DNA of 64,000 nucleotides from JBFHIJ01 sp963678775 (GCA_963678775.2 CAXXGR010000008.1:62001-126000); one strand, 5' to 3'. Shown: positions 35,256-45,896, counted from the stretch's first letter. Numbers and translations: made by a program. The notes: generated by a model not told the origin, from the letters alone.

Positions 35256-35699
35256 TTACTCGGGTAATTCGCTTAAAGTCCAATATAGATTAATTGTTTT
35301 AATTACATCTACAAATTGCTGATAATCAACCGGTTTAGTCATATACCCTGCAACGCCGTAGTTAAAGCTGTTCATTCTGTCTCTTTCTTCTGATGAAGTA
35401 GTAAGTACTACAATAGGAATTTTCCTTAGTCTTTCACTTTCTTTTGCAACCTTCATAAATTCTAAGCCATTCATTTTAGGCATATTTAAATCAAGAAGGA
35501 TGATACAAGGAATTTCACTATTTTCGTTGGTAAGATACTCAAGTGCCTCTTCACCATTAGAGGTAACAATAACACTATTAGTGACTTTTATTTCTTTCAA
35601 AGCCCTTTTTACTGTCATAGAGTCTACTTTATCGTCTTCTACCAATAATATTGGTTTTTTACTTTTCATATATAAACCTACTCGGTCAAATTTATTCAT
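35256..35699 (-). CDS. CheY/Rcp1-like single-domain response regulator
   Basis: A 147-residue receiver without an output domain: LLVEDDKVDS, acceptor D70 in LLDLNMPKMNG, switch Thr in VVLTTSS and Lys in YMTKPVD. The Rcp1-type extension (ALEYLTNE) is typical of regulators paired with HDLKAPLRG kinases. The start at 35699 overlaps the upstream kinase stop (ATGAATAA); a second start (MKSKKPILLVEDD) is at 35669. It probably passes phosphate between the kinases of this operon. Confidence 0.88.
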   Translation of the reverse strand: MNKFDRVGLYMKSKKPILLVEDDKVDSMTVKRALKEIKVTNSVIVTSNGEEALEYLTNENSEIPCIILLDLNMPKMNGLEFMKVAKESERLRKIPIVVLTTSSEERDRMNSFNYGVAGYMTKPVDYQQFVDVIKTINLYWTLSELPE

Positions 35700-37542
35700 A
35701 TGCTACTATTTTTTTTAATAAAGAAAAATGGAATATAGTTTGTTCACCAACTACAGATTCTACCCAAACTGTCCCACCATAAAGTTCGACAATTTTTTTT
35801 ACGATAGAAAGTCCAATTCCTGTATTGGCGTTATCCTCTTTCTGTTCTAACGTTTGGAATATGCCAAATATTTTTTCATGGTACTTATTTTCTATTCCCA
35901 CTCCATTATCTTTAATTGCAAATCTATAGAATTTGTCATCTTCACCGAATAAAATTTCAATTTTACCCACTGGCTTGTCGATATATTTTATAGAATTACT
36001 AATAATGTTTTGAAATATCTGCTCTATTCTTATCCTGTCTGCATAAATAACAGGTAAATCTATAGGGTACTCAAATGTCATGTTATCATCAGGGTTTAGC
36101 AAGTCTACAACATCGTGAATTAATTCTCTAATATCGAGTTTTTCAACTTTGTTTACAACTCTTCCAACTCTTGAGTATTCCAATATCCCGTTAATCAGTT
36201 TATTTAATCTATCCACACGTTTTATCAATAATTCTGCTAACTCTTGCCCTGCAGAATCTAATTCATCTTTATAATCTTGCAGGAACCATTGTGAAAGCTG
36301 GCTTATACCTCTAAGCGGTGCTTTCAAGTCATGCGATACTACATAAGCAAAATCTTTTAGTTCATTATTTGCAGACTGCAACTCAGCTGTTCTCCGTTGC
36401 ACTCTATCTTCTAATTCAGCATTAAGCGTTTTTACTTCTTCTTCTATCTTTTTTCTATCTGTAATATCAGTGGCAATAGCTTCTATAGCAATTGGTTTGC
36501 CTTGATTGTCTCTTACAACTACTGAACGCTGGTAAAGCCAATGATTTTCTCCAGATTTATCTATAATCTGATATTCATATGCCGGAAGCAATTTGCCATA
36601 AATAAAATCTACCCATACTGCTTCGTACCATGCATGAAACGAAGGATGTATAATTTTTTTCATAAACAGTGGATCTTTGTAAAAATCAGATGGCGAATAC
36701 CCAGTCATTTCTAGTATTGCAGGACTCATATATTCAAAATATCCATCGGGAATAGATATTCTAAATATAGCATCTTTAGCATTTTCTGTAAGCCTGCGAT
36801 ATCGAAGCTCGCTATCTCTCAGATTCTCTTCTGCAATATCTCTTTCTACTGCTCTATGCTGGATTACCTCTAACATCTGATTAAATTCATCAAACAGCAT
36901 TCCTATTTCATCAAAGTATTTATTCTTTAAACGTACAGAATAATCACTATTATCAGTTATCTCAGTTGTTATGTTTGTAAGTTCTAAAATAGGGTTTGAT
37001 ATTATTTTCTGTAATTTGGATGCCATAAAATAGGCGATAACAAATAATATTACCATTAATATTATCATGATATATACTGAATCCAATATTTTATTGGTAA
37101 GATGAGTGTTTGATCTTATGAATAACACACCTACATCTTCCCCCATATAGTGAATGGGCTCAAAAACATTTAGGACGTCACCTTCGAAATGAGTATAACT
37201 TCCCTTTTTTGATTTTGGCAAGTTAAAATTGGTAAAACCGGTTCTGGTATAAGTAACAAATTTTGTAAAAGAAGTGTCATATATTTGTGCGTGAGTAATA
37301 TTTGGGATATATTCCAGTTGAGATAATATTTCTTTAGTCTTATCTTTCATATTATATACAATACCGGGAGCAACTGACTGACTATATAATTTAGCATTTA
37401 ATTGAAATTGATTACTAATCTGTTTCTTTAGCATAATTATATTATTCATCATAGTGATAGTCATTCCTAATATAATTACGAAAGAACTAATGATAAGGAT
37501 TATTGCAATCAGTTTGTATTTTATTGATAGTTTTTTTAACAT
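35692..37542 (-). CDS. CHASE8-like/HAMP/PAS histidine kinase coupled to YfiR
   Basis: A 616-residue kinase. Transmembrane helices lie at ~10-32 and ~155-173 and flank a periplasmic domain containing QLNAKLYSQSVAPGIVYNMK and VFEPIHYMGEDVGVLFI, typical of CHASE8. HAMP (~175-230), PAS (~246-365), HisKA with H404 in VSHDLKAPLRGIS and an ATPase domain with DNGVGI and NTGIGLSIVKKI follow. It begins directly after the yfiR stop (TAAATG). In Pseudomonas, YfiR controls a CHASE8 diguanylate cyclase; here the output is a kinase. Confidence 0.87.
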   Translation of the reverse strand: MLKKLSIKYKLIAIILIISSFVIILGMTITMMNNIIMLKKQISNQFQLNAKLYSQSVAPGIVYNMKDKTKEILSQLEYIPNITHAQIYDTSFTKFVTYTRTGFTNFNLPKSKKGSYTHFEGDVLNVFEPIHYMGEDVGVLFIRSNTHLTNKILDSVYIMIILMVILFVIAYFMASKLQKIISNPILELTNITTEITDNSDYSVRLKNKYFDEIGMLFDEFNQMLEVIQHRAVERDIAEENLRDSELRYRRLTENAKDAIFRISIPDGYFEYMSPAILEMTGYSPSDFYKDPLFMKKIIHPSFHAWYEAVWVDFIYGKLLPAYEYQIIDKSGENHWLYQRSVVVRDNQGKPIAIEAIATDITDRKKIEEEVKTLNAELEDRVQRRTAELQSANNELKDFAYVVSHDLKAPLRGISQLSQWFLQDYKDELDSAGQELAELLIKRVDRLNKLINGILEYSRVGRVVNKVEKLDIRELIHDVVDLLNPDDNMTFEYPIDLPVIYADRIRIEQIFQNIISNSIKYIDKPVGKIEILFGEDDKFYRFAIKDNGVGIENKYHEKIFGIFQTLEQKEDNANTGIGLSIVKKIVELYGGTVWVESVVGEQTIFHFSLLKKIVAYE

Positions 37543-38100
37543 TTAACCACCTACTACCTTGCCTAGATTAAGTAGATGCAAGTCAAACTCAAGCTTTGCC
37601 TGCATAATAGACTTAGGATTTATTTCAAATGCCGTTGTTCCTTTGTCAGTAAAGTAAAAATTTATCATAACTCCTTGCTCACCTAATCCGATACTTTCTC
37701 CCATCAATAAGACTGAGTTCTTTTGGCACATTGTAACAACTTTAGCTATGTCCCCGCTATAGTCTTTAGAAATAAACAGTATATTACAATTACCACATTT
37801 TTCAATATTATTAAATTTTTCAAGGATAACGTTCTTATTTAAAATTTTAGAGTTATCATAAATATTTTTAGATATCTCAAATATTTTACTATCGCCCAAA
37901 AATCCGATAACGAAGTTATTCGATTTTTCGATGTTCGGCCAAGTTATAGATTTTGAAAAATGATGAAAAAAACTTGCTTTTACTTCATATTCAATATCGC
38001 TATTAAATAAAGTTTTTGGCAACATCAAAGTGACTAAAACTATTAGACTCAGCCTTACAATAAAACTATATTTTAGCTTATCTTTCACAGTAAAATACAT
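37543..38100 (-). CDS. YfiR-family periplasmic protein
   Basis: A 185-residue secreted protein with signal peptide (~1-32). YEVKASFFHHFSKSITWPN, FVIGFLGDS, GLGEQGVMINFYF and FEINPKSIMQAKLEFDLHLL are the successive YfiR (DUF4154) blocks. C102 and C105 (KCGNC) could form a redox-active pair, in keeping with the thiol-sensing role of YfiR in Pseudomonas. It lies between two kinases with 12 bp and 0 bp spacing and probably binds the periplasmic domain of the CHASE8-like kinase. Confidence 0.84.
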   Translation of the reverse strand: MYFTVKDKLKYSFIVRLSLIVLVTLMLPKTLFNSDIEYEVKASFFHHFSKSITWPNIEKSNNFVIGFLGDSKIFEISKNIYDNSKILNKNVILEKFNNIEKCGNCNILFISKDYSGDIAKVVTMCQKNSVLLMGESIGLGEQGVMINFYFTDKGTTAFEINPKSIMQAKLEFDLHLLNLGKVVGG

Positions 38101-38112
38101 TCAACCTAAAAT

Positions 38113-41100
38113 TTAATTTACTTTGTTTTTGTTCACCTCTAAGATAAATGAAGTGCCTTCATTTAACTTGGATTCGACATCTATGGAACCACCATAATAC
38201 TCTACAATTTTCTTAGCTATGCTTAAGCCAATTCCGGTAGAATTATCATCGCCGGCGTCAATAGTCTGAAAAATATTAAATATTTTAGAAAAATATTTTT
38301 CATCAATCCCAACACCATTATCTTCAACTTTAAACCTAAAATGCGTTTCTGACTCTTCAAAGTCTATTGTAATTAGTACTTCGTCTTTATTATTGTATTT
38401 GAAAGCATTAGAGAATAAGTTTTGGAATAATTGGGATATACGTGTTTTGTCTGCTTTTATTACAGGTAGAATATTAATAATATTAATCGTAGAACTCCTA
38501 TCATCCTTCACTATTTCAAATATTTCCGGTAATAGTTCATTCAAATCTATTTTAGTAGCTTGATCTTCTATTCTGCCAACTCGAGAATAATCTAATACTC
38601 CATCTATGAGAGTATACATTTTTCTAATTCGTGACTGCAGCAAATCAAACATTTCTATATTTTCTGCTTCTAATTTATCTTCTATATCAGAGCGAATCCA
38701 CTCCGAAAGCTGACTTATACCTCTCAAAGGAGCTTTAAGATCATGAGAAACAATATAAGCAAAATCTTTCAATTCTGTATTAATTTGTTGTAGCTCACCA
38801 GTTCTTTCATTAATTCTTTTTTCTAATGTTTTATTTAAGTGTATCAATTCATTTTGGTAATTTGCACGTTCCATTTCTGCAGCAATTCTTCCTGCAAATA
38901 TTTGTAATACCTCTTTTGACAAGATATCATCATCTATTGGTGTTTCGTATAATGCAAGTAGCACTCCAATTTGTTTATTGTTTGAACATATTAATGGAGT
39001 GCCGACATACCCTTCTATACCCAAATCAGACAGTATTTTATCTTTAGGAAATATTTTGGCTATATCTTCATGATACACTACCATTCCGCTGTTGAATATA
39101 TTTTCACAAGGGGTGCCGACTGCACTAAATACGACATTATCAATTATCTGGTTATTCTTTGCCAAAGCAACAGAAGATACAAGACTATCATTTTCTAACA
39201 CCCCTATTAGAGCATAATTGCTTTTCAATATTTTATTTAAATTTAAAGCAACTGAATTAAAAAACTCTTGACCGGTATAAGCGGCAACCGCTTCTACCAT
39301 AGATTGAATCGCATCATAAGCTCTTTTTCTTTCTGAAATGTCGCGAATAAAAGCCATACTTAGCACTCTTTCATCGAATTCTACCTTTGCCAAAGATATT
39401 TCGGTATCGAAAGTAGTTCCATCTTCTCTTTTATGCAGCCATTCAAAATTTACAGACTGTCCTTGTAGTGCATTACTTAAAAACATATTACCTAATTCAT
39501 CTGAAGGATCATTTTTATACTGAACTGCAGGGGAAAATTCATATATAGATTTTCCATTCATTTTAGCCGGTGATGAATTAAACATATTATAAAATTCAGG
39601 ATTAGCTTCTAATATTCTATCATTCTCTAAAATTAAAATACCATCAATTGCATTATCAAAAAGGGAGCGATACCAATGCTCACTTTTTTCCAAGGCTTTA
39701 GAAACATTAATTCTCGTAGTTTGATCTTCGTACAGAATAACAATCTCTGAAACACTCTCATTTTCAGTAAGTGGATAGACAAAGCTATAGAGCCATAAAG
39801 AATTATCAGCATTAAGGTCTGGCGATTTAAACTGAAATGGACCAATCATAGACGCAATACCGGCTCGTGCTTTATCAAATGCATCAGGATAACCAAACTG
39901 CTTATGTTGCATTTCCTCATAAAGATTAAAATCATCTTTATAGCCTAAATTATCATGCCATAGGTGATTCCACGATTCATTACAGTATGATTTTTCACCT
40001 TTTACATTAAATATAGCAGTTGCCATAGGAGACTGATCCAGCACTTTGGAAAGTCTTTCCTCTGATATTTTCAAAGCTAATTCTACTTTTTTGGTTTCTG
40101 TAATATCCCTGCCTTCTGCGATAGCCTGAATAAAATTACCTTCCGCATCAAAAAGAGGTTTTAGAGAAAAATCAACCACTATGAAATTACCTTTAAAGTC
40201 ACTATGATTAGCTTCAAAACGTATAAATTCTCCCTTTTGTACTTTTTGAAAACCAGAAATAAGCTTCAGTTTCGCCTCCAAATCAGTTGCCCAATATGGT
40301 GTATCCCAAAATAATTTATTTTGTAACTTTTCTTTGTTTAAATCGAGAAACTCACAAGCTGATTTATTAATTTCTCGGATATATCCATTTTTGTCAAGAA
40401 CAGCGATAAACTGGAATGTAGAATCAAAAAAGTTACTATATTTTAATTCTGTAGCAAATAATCGGTTATATGCTTTTTCTTTTTTAGCATTTAATTTATG
40501 GATACTTATTATTATGTATATTGAAAAGGAAAGCAGAATCAACCCTATCACTAAAAAAGCACGTGACATATTTACGTTCATTTCATGAATCTGCATTTTG
40601 ATGTCATCTAAGTAAGCACCGGTTCCTATTGTATACTCCCAAGGCTTAAACATTTTAATATAGGCTACTTTTTCTGAATAAGTATCGGCATTCCCTGGTT
40701 GAGTCCATTTATAATACACATACCCTTCAGAGCTATCTTTACCTAACTCATGCATTTTTAGCAAAACTTCTTTTTCCGGTGTATTGTCTAAATCTCTAAG
40801 TTTTTTACCTAAAATATTCAAAGAATATGGGTGACTAACCAGCACAGCATCCTTGTTGATAATCCAGAAATAGCCGTAATTATTATCATACTTCAAAGAT
40901 GCAAGACGCTTTTTAATTCTTGTTTTTGCTTCATCTTCGGTTAGCTCTCCGGCTTCATATCTTTTATAATAGTCAAATAGCAAGCCCTCAGCGCTTGTAA
41001 CCATATCCTTTAGCAACTTCTTTCTAGAATCGTAGTAAGACTCTTCTAACTTTGGTACAAATAACACATAGAATGTAGATATAAACAATACGAAAGACAA

Positions 41101-41187
41101 TACCACAAGTGTGAGTATTTGGAAGGACTGATTAGTCAAATACTTTAAGAGCTTATGATTTTTAGAATTTTTAAATATATTTTTCAT
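38113..41187 (-). CDS. Cache/multi-PAS/GAF sensor histidine kinase
   Basis: A 1024-residue kinase, first in its operon. Transmembrane helices at ~22-45 and ~212-232 enclose a single-Cache (sCache_2) domain: YDSRKKLLKDMV, GYFWIINKDAVLVSHPY and PWEYTIGTGAYLDDI. At least three PAS regions follow (~247-370, ~380-500, ~505-625), then a GAF domain (~635-790), HisKA with H815 in VSHDLKAPLRGIS and an ATPase domain with DNGVGI and STGIGLSIAKKI. The Cache domain suggests sensing of a small extracellular ligand. The kinase core closely matches the CHASE8-like kinase downstream. Confidence 0.88.
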   Translation of the reverse strand: MKNIFKNSKNHKLLKYLTNQSFQILTLVVLSFVLFISTFYVLFVPKLEESYYDSRKKLLKDMVTSAEGLLFDYYKRYEAGELTEDEAKTRIKKRLASLKYDNNYGYFWIINKDAVLVSHPYSLNILGKKLRDLDNTPEKEVLLKMHELGKDSSEGYVYYKWTQPGNADTYSEKVAYIKMFKPWEYTIGTGAYLDDIKMQIHEMNVNMSRAFLVIGLILLSFSIYIIISIHKLNAKKEKAYNRLFATELKYSNFFDSTFQFIAVLDKNGYIREINKSACEFLDLNKEKLQNKLFWDTPYWATDLEAKLKLISGFQKVQKGEFIRFEANHSDFKGNFIVVDFSLKPLFDAEGNFIQAIAEGRDITETKKVELALKISEERLSKVLDQSPMATAIFNVKGEKSYCNESWNHLWHDNLGYKDDFNLYEEMQHKQFGYPDAFDKARAGIASMIGPFQFKSPDLNADNSLWLYSFVYPLTENESVSEIVILYEDQTTRINVSKALEKSEHWYRSLFDNAIDGILILENDRILEANPEFYNMFNSSPAKMNGKSIYEFSPAVQYKNDPSDELGNMFLSNALQGQSVNFEWLHKREDGTTFDTEISLAKVEFDERVLSMAFIRDISERKRAYDAIQSMVEAVAAYTGQEFFNSVALNLNKILKSNYALIGVLENDSLVSSVALAKNNQIIDNVVFSAVGTPCENIFNSGMVVYHEDIAKIFPKDKILSDLGIEGYVGTPLICSNNKQIGVLLALYETPIDDDILSKEVLQIFAGRIAAEMERANYQNELIHLNKTLEKRINERTGELQQINTELKDFAYIVSHDLKAPLRGISQLSEWIRSDIEDKLEAENIEMFDLLQSRIRKMYTLIDGVLDYSRVGRIEDQATKIDLNELLPEIFEIVKDDRSSTINIINILPVIKADKTRISQLFQNLFSNAFKYNNKDEVLITIDFEESETHFRFKVEDNGVGIDEKYFSKIFNIFQTIDAGDDNSTGIGLSIAKKIVEYYGGSIDVESKLNEGTSFILEVNKNKVN

Positions 41188-41457
41188 TTTTATCTGTTTT
41201 AATAGTATGTAATAAATCTATTTTAATTTCCCAATATATAAAAATATTCTCACAATACCGTTGTTTTTATATTGCTTTCTATTGTATTTTGTAAGCTTAT
41301 CGTACATTATTTAATATTTGCCACCTTGGATTATCTTGAGTATCTTTAGTCTTATAAAATATTACAACTTAGATTATTTTAATGCTAATTTATTTTACTT
41401 TAGTACTGCAAATATTTACTTTGCATTCCTACAATTTTCAATTTTCGGGAATGTACA

Positions 41458-44145
41458 TTGATAATACATTTGGCTAATTCTAAGTTTACATCAGACTCGA
41501 CAATAGCAAATTTTGTTAGAGCTTTTGGTGATTCTGTACTTTTGAAAAATAAAGATAAATCTCAATGTATTGCAAATTCTAACTTCTTTGAACAATTTAG
41601 AGTTGTTCCCGAATCTAATTTTGATTTTGATAGTTTCATAATAGATAAACGTTACACGAAATCATCTATTTCCTTAGATAATAAATCTTATGACTTTTTT
41701 CTTTTTAATTCAAAATCATCCGGTTTCGATAAATTCTATAGTTCAGTATTTAACTATTCAAAATCTGCAATATTTTTCCTCAGAGACAGTAAATTTTATC
41801 ATTGTAATGATTTTTGTCTTGAATTGTTTGAATGTTCTGAGCATGAACTAATAGGCCAAACTCCTTATGACTTTTCTCCACTGATTCAACCCGGAGGTCT
41901 TTCTGCAAGACACTCCTACTATTTAATAGAACAAGCCAGACTTGGAAATCATCAAAAATTTAAATGGCAACATTTAAGTAAAAAAGGGAAGTTATTTTGG
42001 CTAGAAGTAAATCTAATGCCAGTCGAAATAGACGGAGAAATATTTGTACAAGCTTTAACGACAGATATCACAGGTTTGATTAACAAAAACGACTTGCTGT
42101 CTGAGCAGAAACAGTTTTCGGAAGCTGTGTTGCAAAGTATGGGCGAGGCATTGATTACCACTGATTCTTTCGGTAAAATAACTTTAATGAATCCTATGGC
42201 GGAACAACTCACAGGTTGGAACTTTAAACTGGCCAAATCCAAGCATATCAATTCTATAATTAATCTTACCAATGCAGTTTCAAAATATCAAGCAAACTTT
42301 GATATCAAAGAGATTATTCAATTTGGGAATGTGCTTACTCATAACGATGCATTCATTCTAAAATCAAAAAACGGCAGAAAATATACAATCAACTACAATG
42401 CTTCTCCTTTACTTGATTCAAATAATAATATTTACGGTTCAATATTTATATTCGCACATAGAGATTTAGATAAAGAAATTCAAAAAGCATTGCAAGTTGA
42501 CTATGCAAAGTTTACACAACTATATAAACATTTACCAGAATCTATCTTTATTGTAAAGGTTATCAGGAACAATAGAAATGAAGTCTTAGACTACATAATG
42601 AAAGAAGCAAATACTGCCTATTTAAAAACAATAAAAAAGAGAACAAATCTAACAGAAAAAGATTTAATAGGAAAAAAAATCTCTGAGATTTATCCTACTC
42701 ATTTCCAAGACTATAAAGCTCACATTACTCAAGCTATGGATACCGGTGATGCTGTAGTTTTTTCTGACAAATTAAGCCTTGGCAGTTTTGAAATCTATGT
42801 AAATATTAGGTTTATTCCTTTAAATAAAGATTATTTGTGTATTGTTGTCGAAGATGTATCAGAAATAAAGAAATACACTGAACAACTCAAAACTCAAAAA
42901 AATAAGTTAGTAAATATTTACAATACTGCTCGTAATGTAGCATTCATTTTGCACGATAGTGAGCCACCTTTTACAATAAGAGAAATTTCTCCCGGTGGTA
43001 TGCAAATGTTCAAAATAAATGAATTATCTGGCAATCTCACAATTTTAGATTTCTATCTTGAAGGAAAGCTTGAACTACTCAAAGACTCTATTGATAACTT
43101 AAAAAAACAAAAAACAGTCAGCAATGTAGAAGTCTCTTTGAAAAGAATGGACGGAGAAATATTCGATGCTTTGGCGAATATTCAAACTTTTTCTCTTAAT
43201 CATAAATCAGAAATTATATTAAGTGTAATCATTGATATTTCGGAGCAAAAAGAGGCGCAAAGGAGACTTGAAGAGCTCAACCATAACTTAGAGGATCTTA
43301 TAGACGAAAAAACTATGGAGCTTAAAGCTACTCTTGAGGAGCTGGAAGTCTCTAATATGGAGCTAAAGGAACTGAATGAGTCTATAGCTCAAGAGACACA
43401 AAAACTTTTGATACTGAATGAACAGCTTACAGATTCTGAACTCGAACTTCAAATTGCCAATGAAACAAAAAATAGATTCTTTTCTATCATCGGGCATGAT
43501 TTAAAAAACCCTGTGCATGCATTATTATTGTCAATTGATATACTGCAAATGCTCCATAAGCAAAACAACAGAGCAAAAACTGATCAATACCTTGACAACA
43601 TGAAAAGTCATACTTTAAAACTAAGACTTACTCTGGAGAATTTACTAAGCTGGGCTCAATCGCAGCAGGGTAAGCTTTTAGTTAAAAATGAAAGATTTAT
43701 AGTAAGCACAGTTGTAAGTGAGACTATTAAATTTACTACAGAGCAAGCAAAAAGTAAGCACATCCAAATCTTGCAAAAACTCAATTGCAACAGTAGTGTC
43801 TGTGCTGACAAAAATATGATTGAAACTGTTTTGCGAAATATTGTAACCAACGCAGTAAAATTTACTCCGGATTATGGCTCTATTACTATCTCTACTGAAT
43901 CTACAAATGACAAAGTTAAATTTAGCATCAAAGATACCGGAGTTGGTATGTCAGACGATGTTTTACAAAAGCTATTTAAATTAGATTCACACCATGTCCA
44001 AAAGGGAACCAACCAAGAAACCGGCTCAGGCTTAGGTCTTATCTTGTGTAAAGAATTTATAGAGAAAAACGATGGCGAGATATGGGCGGAATCTACTTTA
44101 GGTAGTGGGTCTGTTTTTCATTTTACAGTACCAATTTCTAAATAA
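41458..44145 (+). CDS. Soluble multi-PAS histidine kinase
   Basis: An 895-residue kinase with no transmembrane segment. No in-frame ATG lies near the beginning of homology; TTG at 41458 is the best start. PAS-like regions cover ~85-205 (FYHCNDFCLELFECSEHEL), ~215-335 (ALITTDSFGKITLMNPMAEQ), ~345-470 and ~480-600. A long coiled coil leads to H680 in IIGHDLKNP, VLRNIVTNAVKFT, DTGVGM and GSGLGLILCKEF. It is divergent from the signalling operon across a 270-bp shared promoter region, so co-regulation is plausible. Confidence 0.85.
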   Translation: MIIHLANSKFTSDSTIANFVRAFGDSVLLKNKDKSQCIANSNFFEQFRVVPESNFDFDSFIIDKRYTKSSISLDNKSYDFFLFNSKSSGFDKFYSSVFNYSKSAIFFLRDSKFYHCNDFCLELFECSEHELIGQTPYDFSPLIQPGGLSARHSYYLIEQARLGNHQKFKWQHLSKKGKLFWLEVNLMPVEIDGEIFVQALTTDITGLINKNDLLSEQKQFSEAVLQSMGEALITTDSFGKITLMNPMAEQLTGWNFKLAKSKHINSIINLTNAVSKYQANFDIKEIIQFGNVLTHNDAFILKSKNGRKYTINYNASPLLDSNNNIYGSIFIFAHRDLDKEIQKALQVDYAKFTQLYKHLPESIFIVKVIRNNRNEVLDYIMKEANTAYLKTIKKRTNLTEKDLIGKKISEIYPTHFQDYKAHITQAMDTGDAVVFSDKLSLGSFEIYVNIRFIPLNKDYLCIVVEDVSEIKKYTEQLKTQKNKLVNIYNTARNVAFILHDSEPPFTIREISPGGMQMFKINELSGNLTILDFYLEGKLELLKDSIDNLKKQKTVSNVEVSLKRMDGEIFDALANIQTFSLNHKSEIILSVIIDISEQKEAQRRLEELNHNLEDLIDEKTMELKATLEELEVSNMELKELNESIAQETQKLLILNEQLTDSELELQIANETKNRFFSIIGHDLKNPVHALLLSIDILQMLHKQNNRAKTDQYLDNMKSHTLKLRLTLENLLSWAQSQQGKLLVKNERFIVSTVVSETIKFTTEQAKSKHIQILQKLNCNSSVCADKNMIETVLRNIVTNAVKFTPDYGSITISTESTNDKVKFSIKDTGVGMSDDVLQKLFKLDSHHVQKGTNQETGSGLGLILCKEFIEKNDGEIWAESTLGSGSVFHFTVPISK

Positions 44146-44150
44146 ACTTA

Positions 44151-44690
44151 TCAGAGTACCTTATCGGGATTATTTTTAACAAAATCGCTCCAACTACTTC
44201 CTTTTGTTTTAGGCATTCCGGATTTTAATCCATGACATATTGCTACAGCGAGCGCATCCGTTGCATCAAAGAATTCAGGAGTTTCTTGGATATTCAATAT
44301 ACGACGCACCATGAAAGATACTTGCTCTTTTGAGGCTGCCCCTCGCCCTGTGACACTTTTTTTTACTTCTTTTGGAGTATACTCCAATATTGGCAGATTG
44401 CTCATAGAAGCCGCTAAAATTGCGGACGCTCTGGCATGAGTCAACTTTATTAGCGATTGTACATTTTTCGAATAAAACATAGACTCAAATGCTGCACAGT
44501 CAGGATTTGTCCTTTGAATAATTGCATCAATCTTTTTGTAAATTTCTTTTAACCTTTCATAAAACTCCGGAGTTGATTTTTTGGCATGTATCACTCCATA
44601 TTCAACTAAAGTGAATTTATTACTACCTTGCATATTGACCACACCATATCCGCAAACTACCGAGCCCGGGTCGACACCTAATACTATCAT
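44151..44690 (-). CDS. ruvC: Holliday junction resolvase RuvC
   Basis: Translation most likely starts at ATG 44690 (MIVLGVDPGS), giving 179 residues; an open extension to 44747 lacks homology. RuvC motifs are VLGVDPGSVVCGYG (first catalytic Asp), CAAFESMFY (catalytic Glu), SVTGRGAASKEQV and FDATDALAVAICH (last Asp pair). The enzyme cuts four-way junctions as a dimer together with RuvAB. The stop is 5 bp from the convergent kinase stop, with no obvious terminator. The upstream barrel gene ends 75 bp away. Confidence 0.95.
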   Translation of the reverse strand: MIVLGVDPGSVVCGYGVVNMQGSNKFTLVEYGVIHAKKSTPEFYERLKEIYKKIDAIIQRTNPDCAAFESMFYSKNVQSLIKLTHARASAILAASMSNLPILEYTPKEVKKSVTGRGAASKEQVSFMVRRILNIQETPEFFDATDALAVAICHGLKSGMPKTKGSSWSDFVKNNPDKVL

Positions 44691-44765
44691 TTTATTCCTT
44701 GTTATCTGTGGCAATACTAAAACAATGCTCTTGTAAGATATTGTCAATCTTACTTATAAGACAAT

Positions 44766-45896
44766 TTAAAAATAAAACTCGAGTATTCCATACACTGCTG
44801 TCCCATAGTTAGCATATTCATCGTTTTCGGAGCCATAAAAATACATTCCGGCACATTTAAGATTTACATTTTGCAACCAACTATATTCTAATATTCCTCC
44901 AATATATCCGCTTTTGTCATTCATATTCTGAAGCATATTGGCTGAAACTGTCCAAAGAGCTCTCAATTTGTAAACTATCTGCTCTGTAAAGTAATTTCTG
45001 CTAAGGTTTTGGATTTCACCAAGTGCTAATCGTAAATATTCATATTTGGCTTTATCTGCTTTACCTTCTCCATTAAACTGATACTCCACTAAAGCATATA
45101 AATCTGCAGTTATTTGATAATCTAAACCAAGCACTGCTTTAACGTATACAGCTCTACCTTCATCATTTCCAAAGGAGTATAGCATCTCACCTCTCAAACC
45201 GGCATCAAATAAGTTCCCTGCGAAATCTGCTCCAATCACTCCGCGCTTATCAAAATACCCTGTCATAAATGACATGTCATATTTTGCCAAATTTGTTCTT
45301 ATTCTCAAGGCATAGTTATTATCCTCCATAAGCTCACGAAAATTTGCAACCACTTCTACATCAGAAAAAGCTCCTAAATAGTATTTAGCGGTTAAAGCAT
45401 CAACCCCATCTCGTTCGTATTTAAAGATATTTGCAGGATTGATGGGATTAAATAAATCTGTTGGTTGCCAAATTCTTCCGCTTCCCCATGAAATAATTTG
45501 TCGCCCAAGAGTAAATTCAAAATCATCGAATAGATGCTTATAGTATAGCATATCTATAAAGTGGTTTACTCTATACTTATTTCCCGAACTTATTTCATCA
45601 AAAAGAGAAATAGCTTGCCTATTAGTTTTACTCATATTGGGCATACCCGGAAGTATCTGCTCCGAGAGCAAAAAATCTAACTCGTAATGAGCAGTTATTC
45701 TGGCATTTTCAGTCAAATCTAAAGTCGGTCTTACTCTTAAACGTGTAAAGTTTATAGCTTTATACTCCGAGCCTTTAATGTCTTGCACTTTAAGGATTGC
45801 AGGCATTTCAAATATATAGCCGTTTACTCCGAAATCAACCGCAAATAGTTTCGGAGCGATAAGCATGAATACCAATAAGATTATTATTTTCATCAT
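44766..45896 (-). CDS. Outer-membrane beta-barrel (porin-like) protein
   Basis: A 376-residue protein with signal peptide (MLIAPKLFA) and amphipathic strands throughout, ending YGILEFYF. A landmark is FTLGRQIISWGSGRIWQPTD then LFNPINP, similar to DUF1302-like barrels that accompany LolA-like proteins and exporters in other bacteria. It overlaps the ABC ATPase stop by 4 bp and closes the operon that starts with the GbsR-type regulator. It may be the outer-membrane station of that transport system, which is inference. Confidence 0.65.
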   Translation of the reverse strand: MMKIIILLVFMLIAPKLFAVDFGVNGYIFEMPAILKVQDIKGSEYKAINFTRLRVRPTLDLTENARITAHYELDFLLSEQILPGMPNMSKTNRQAISLFDEISSGNKYRVNHFIDMLYYKHLFDDFEFTLGRQIISWGSGRIWQPTDLFNPINPANIFKYERDGVDALTAKYYLGAFSDVEVVANFRELMEDNNYALRIRTNLAKYDMSFMTGYFDKRGVIGADFAGNLFDAGLRGEMLYSFGNDEGRAVYVKAVLGLDYQITADLYALVEYQFNGEGKADKAKYEYLRLALGEIQNLSRNYFTEQIVYKLRALWTVSANMLQNMNDKSGYIGGILEYSWLQNVNLKCAGMYFYGSENDEYANYGTAVYGILEFYF

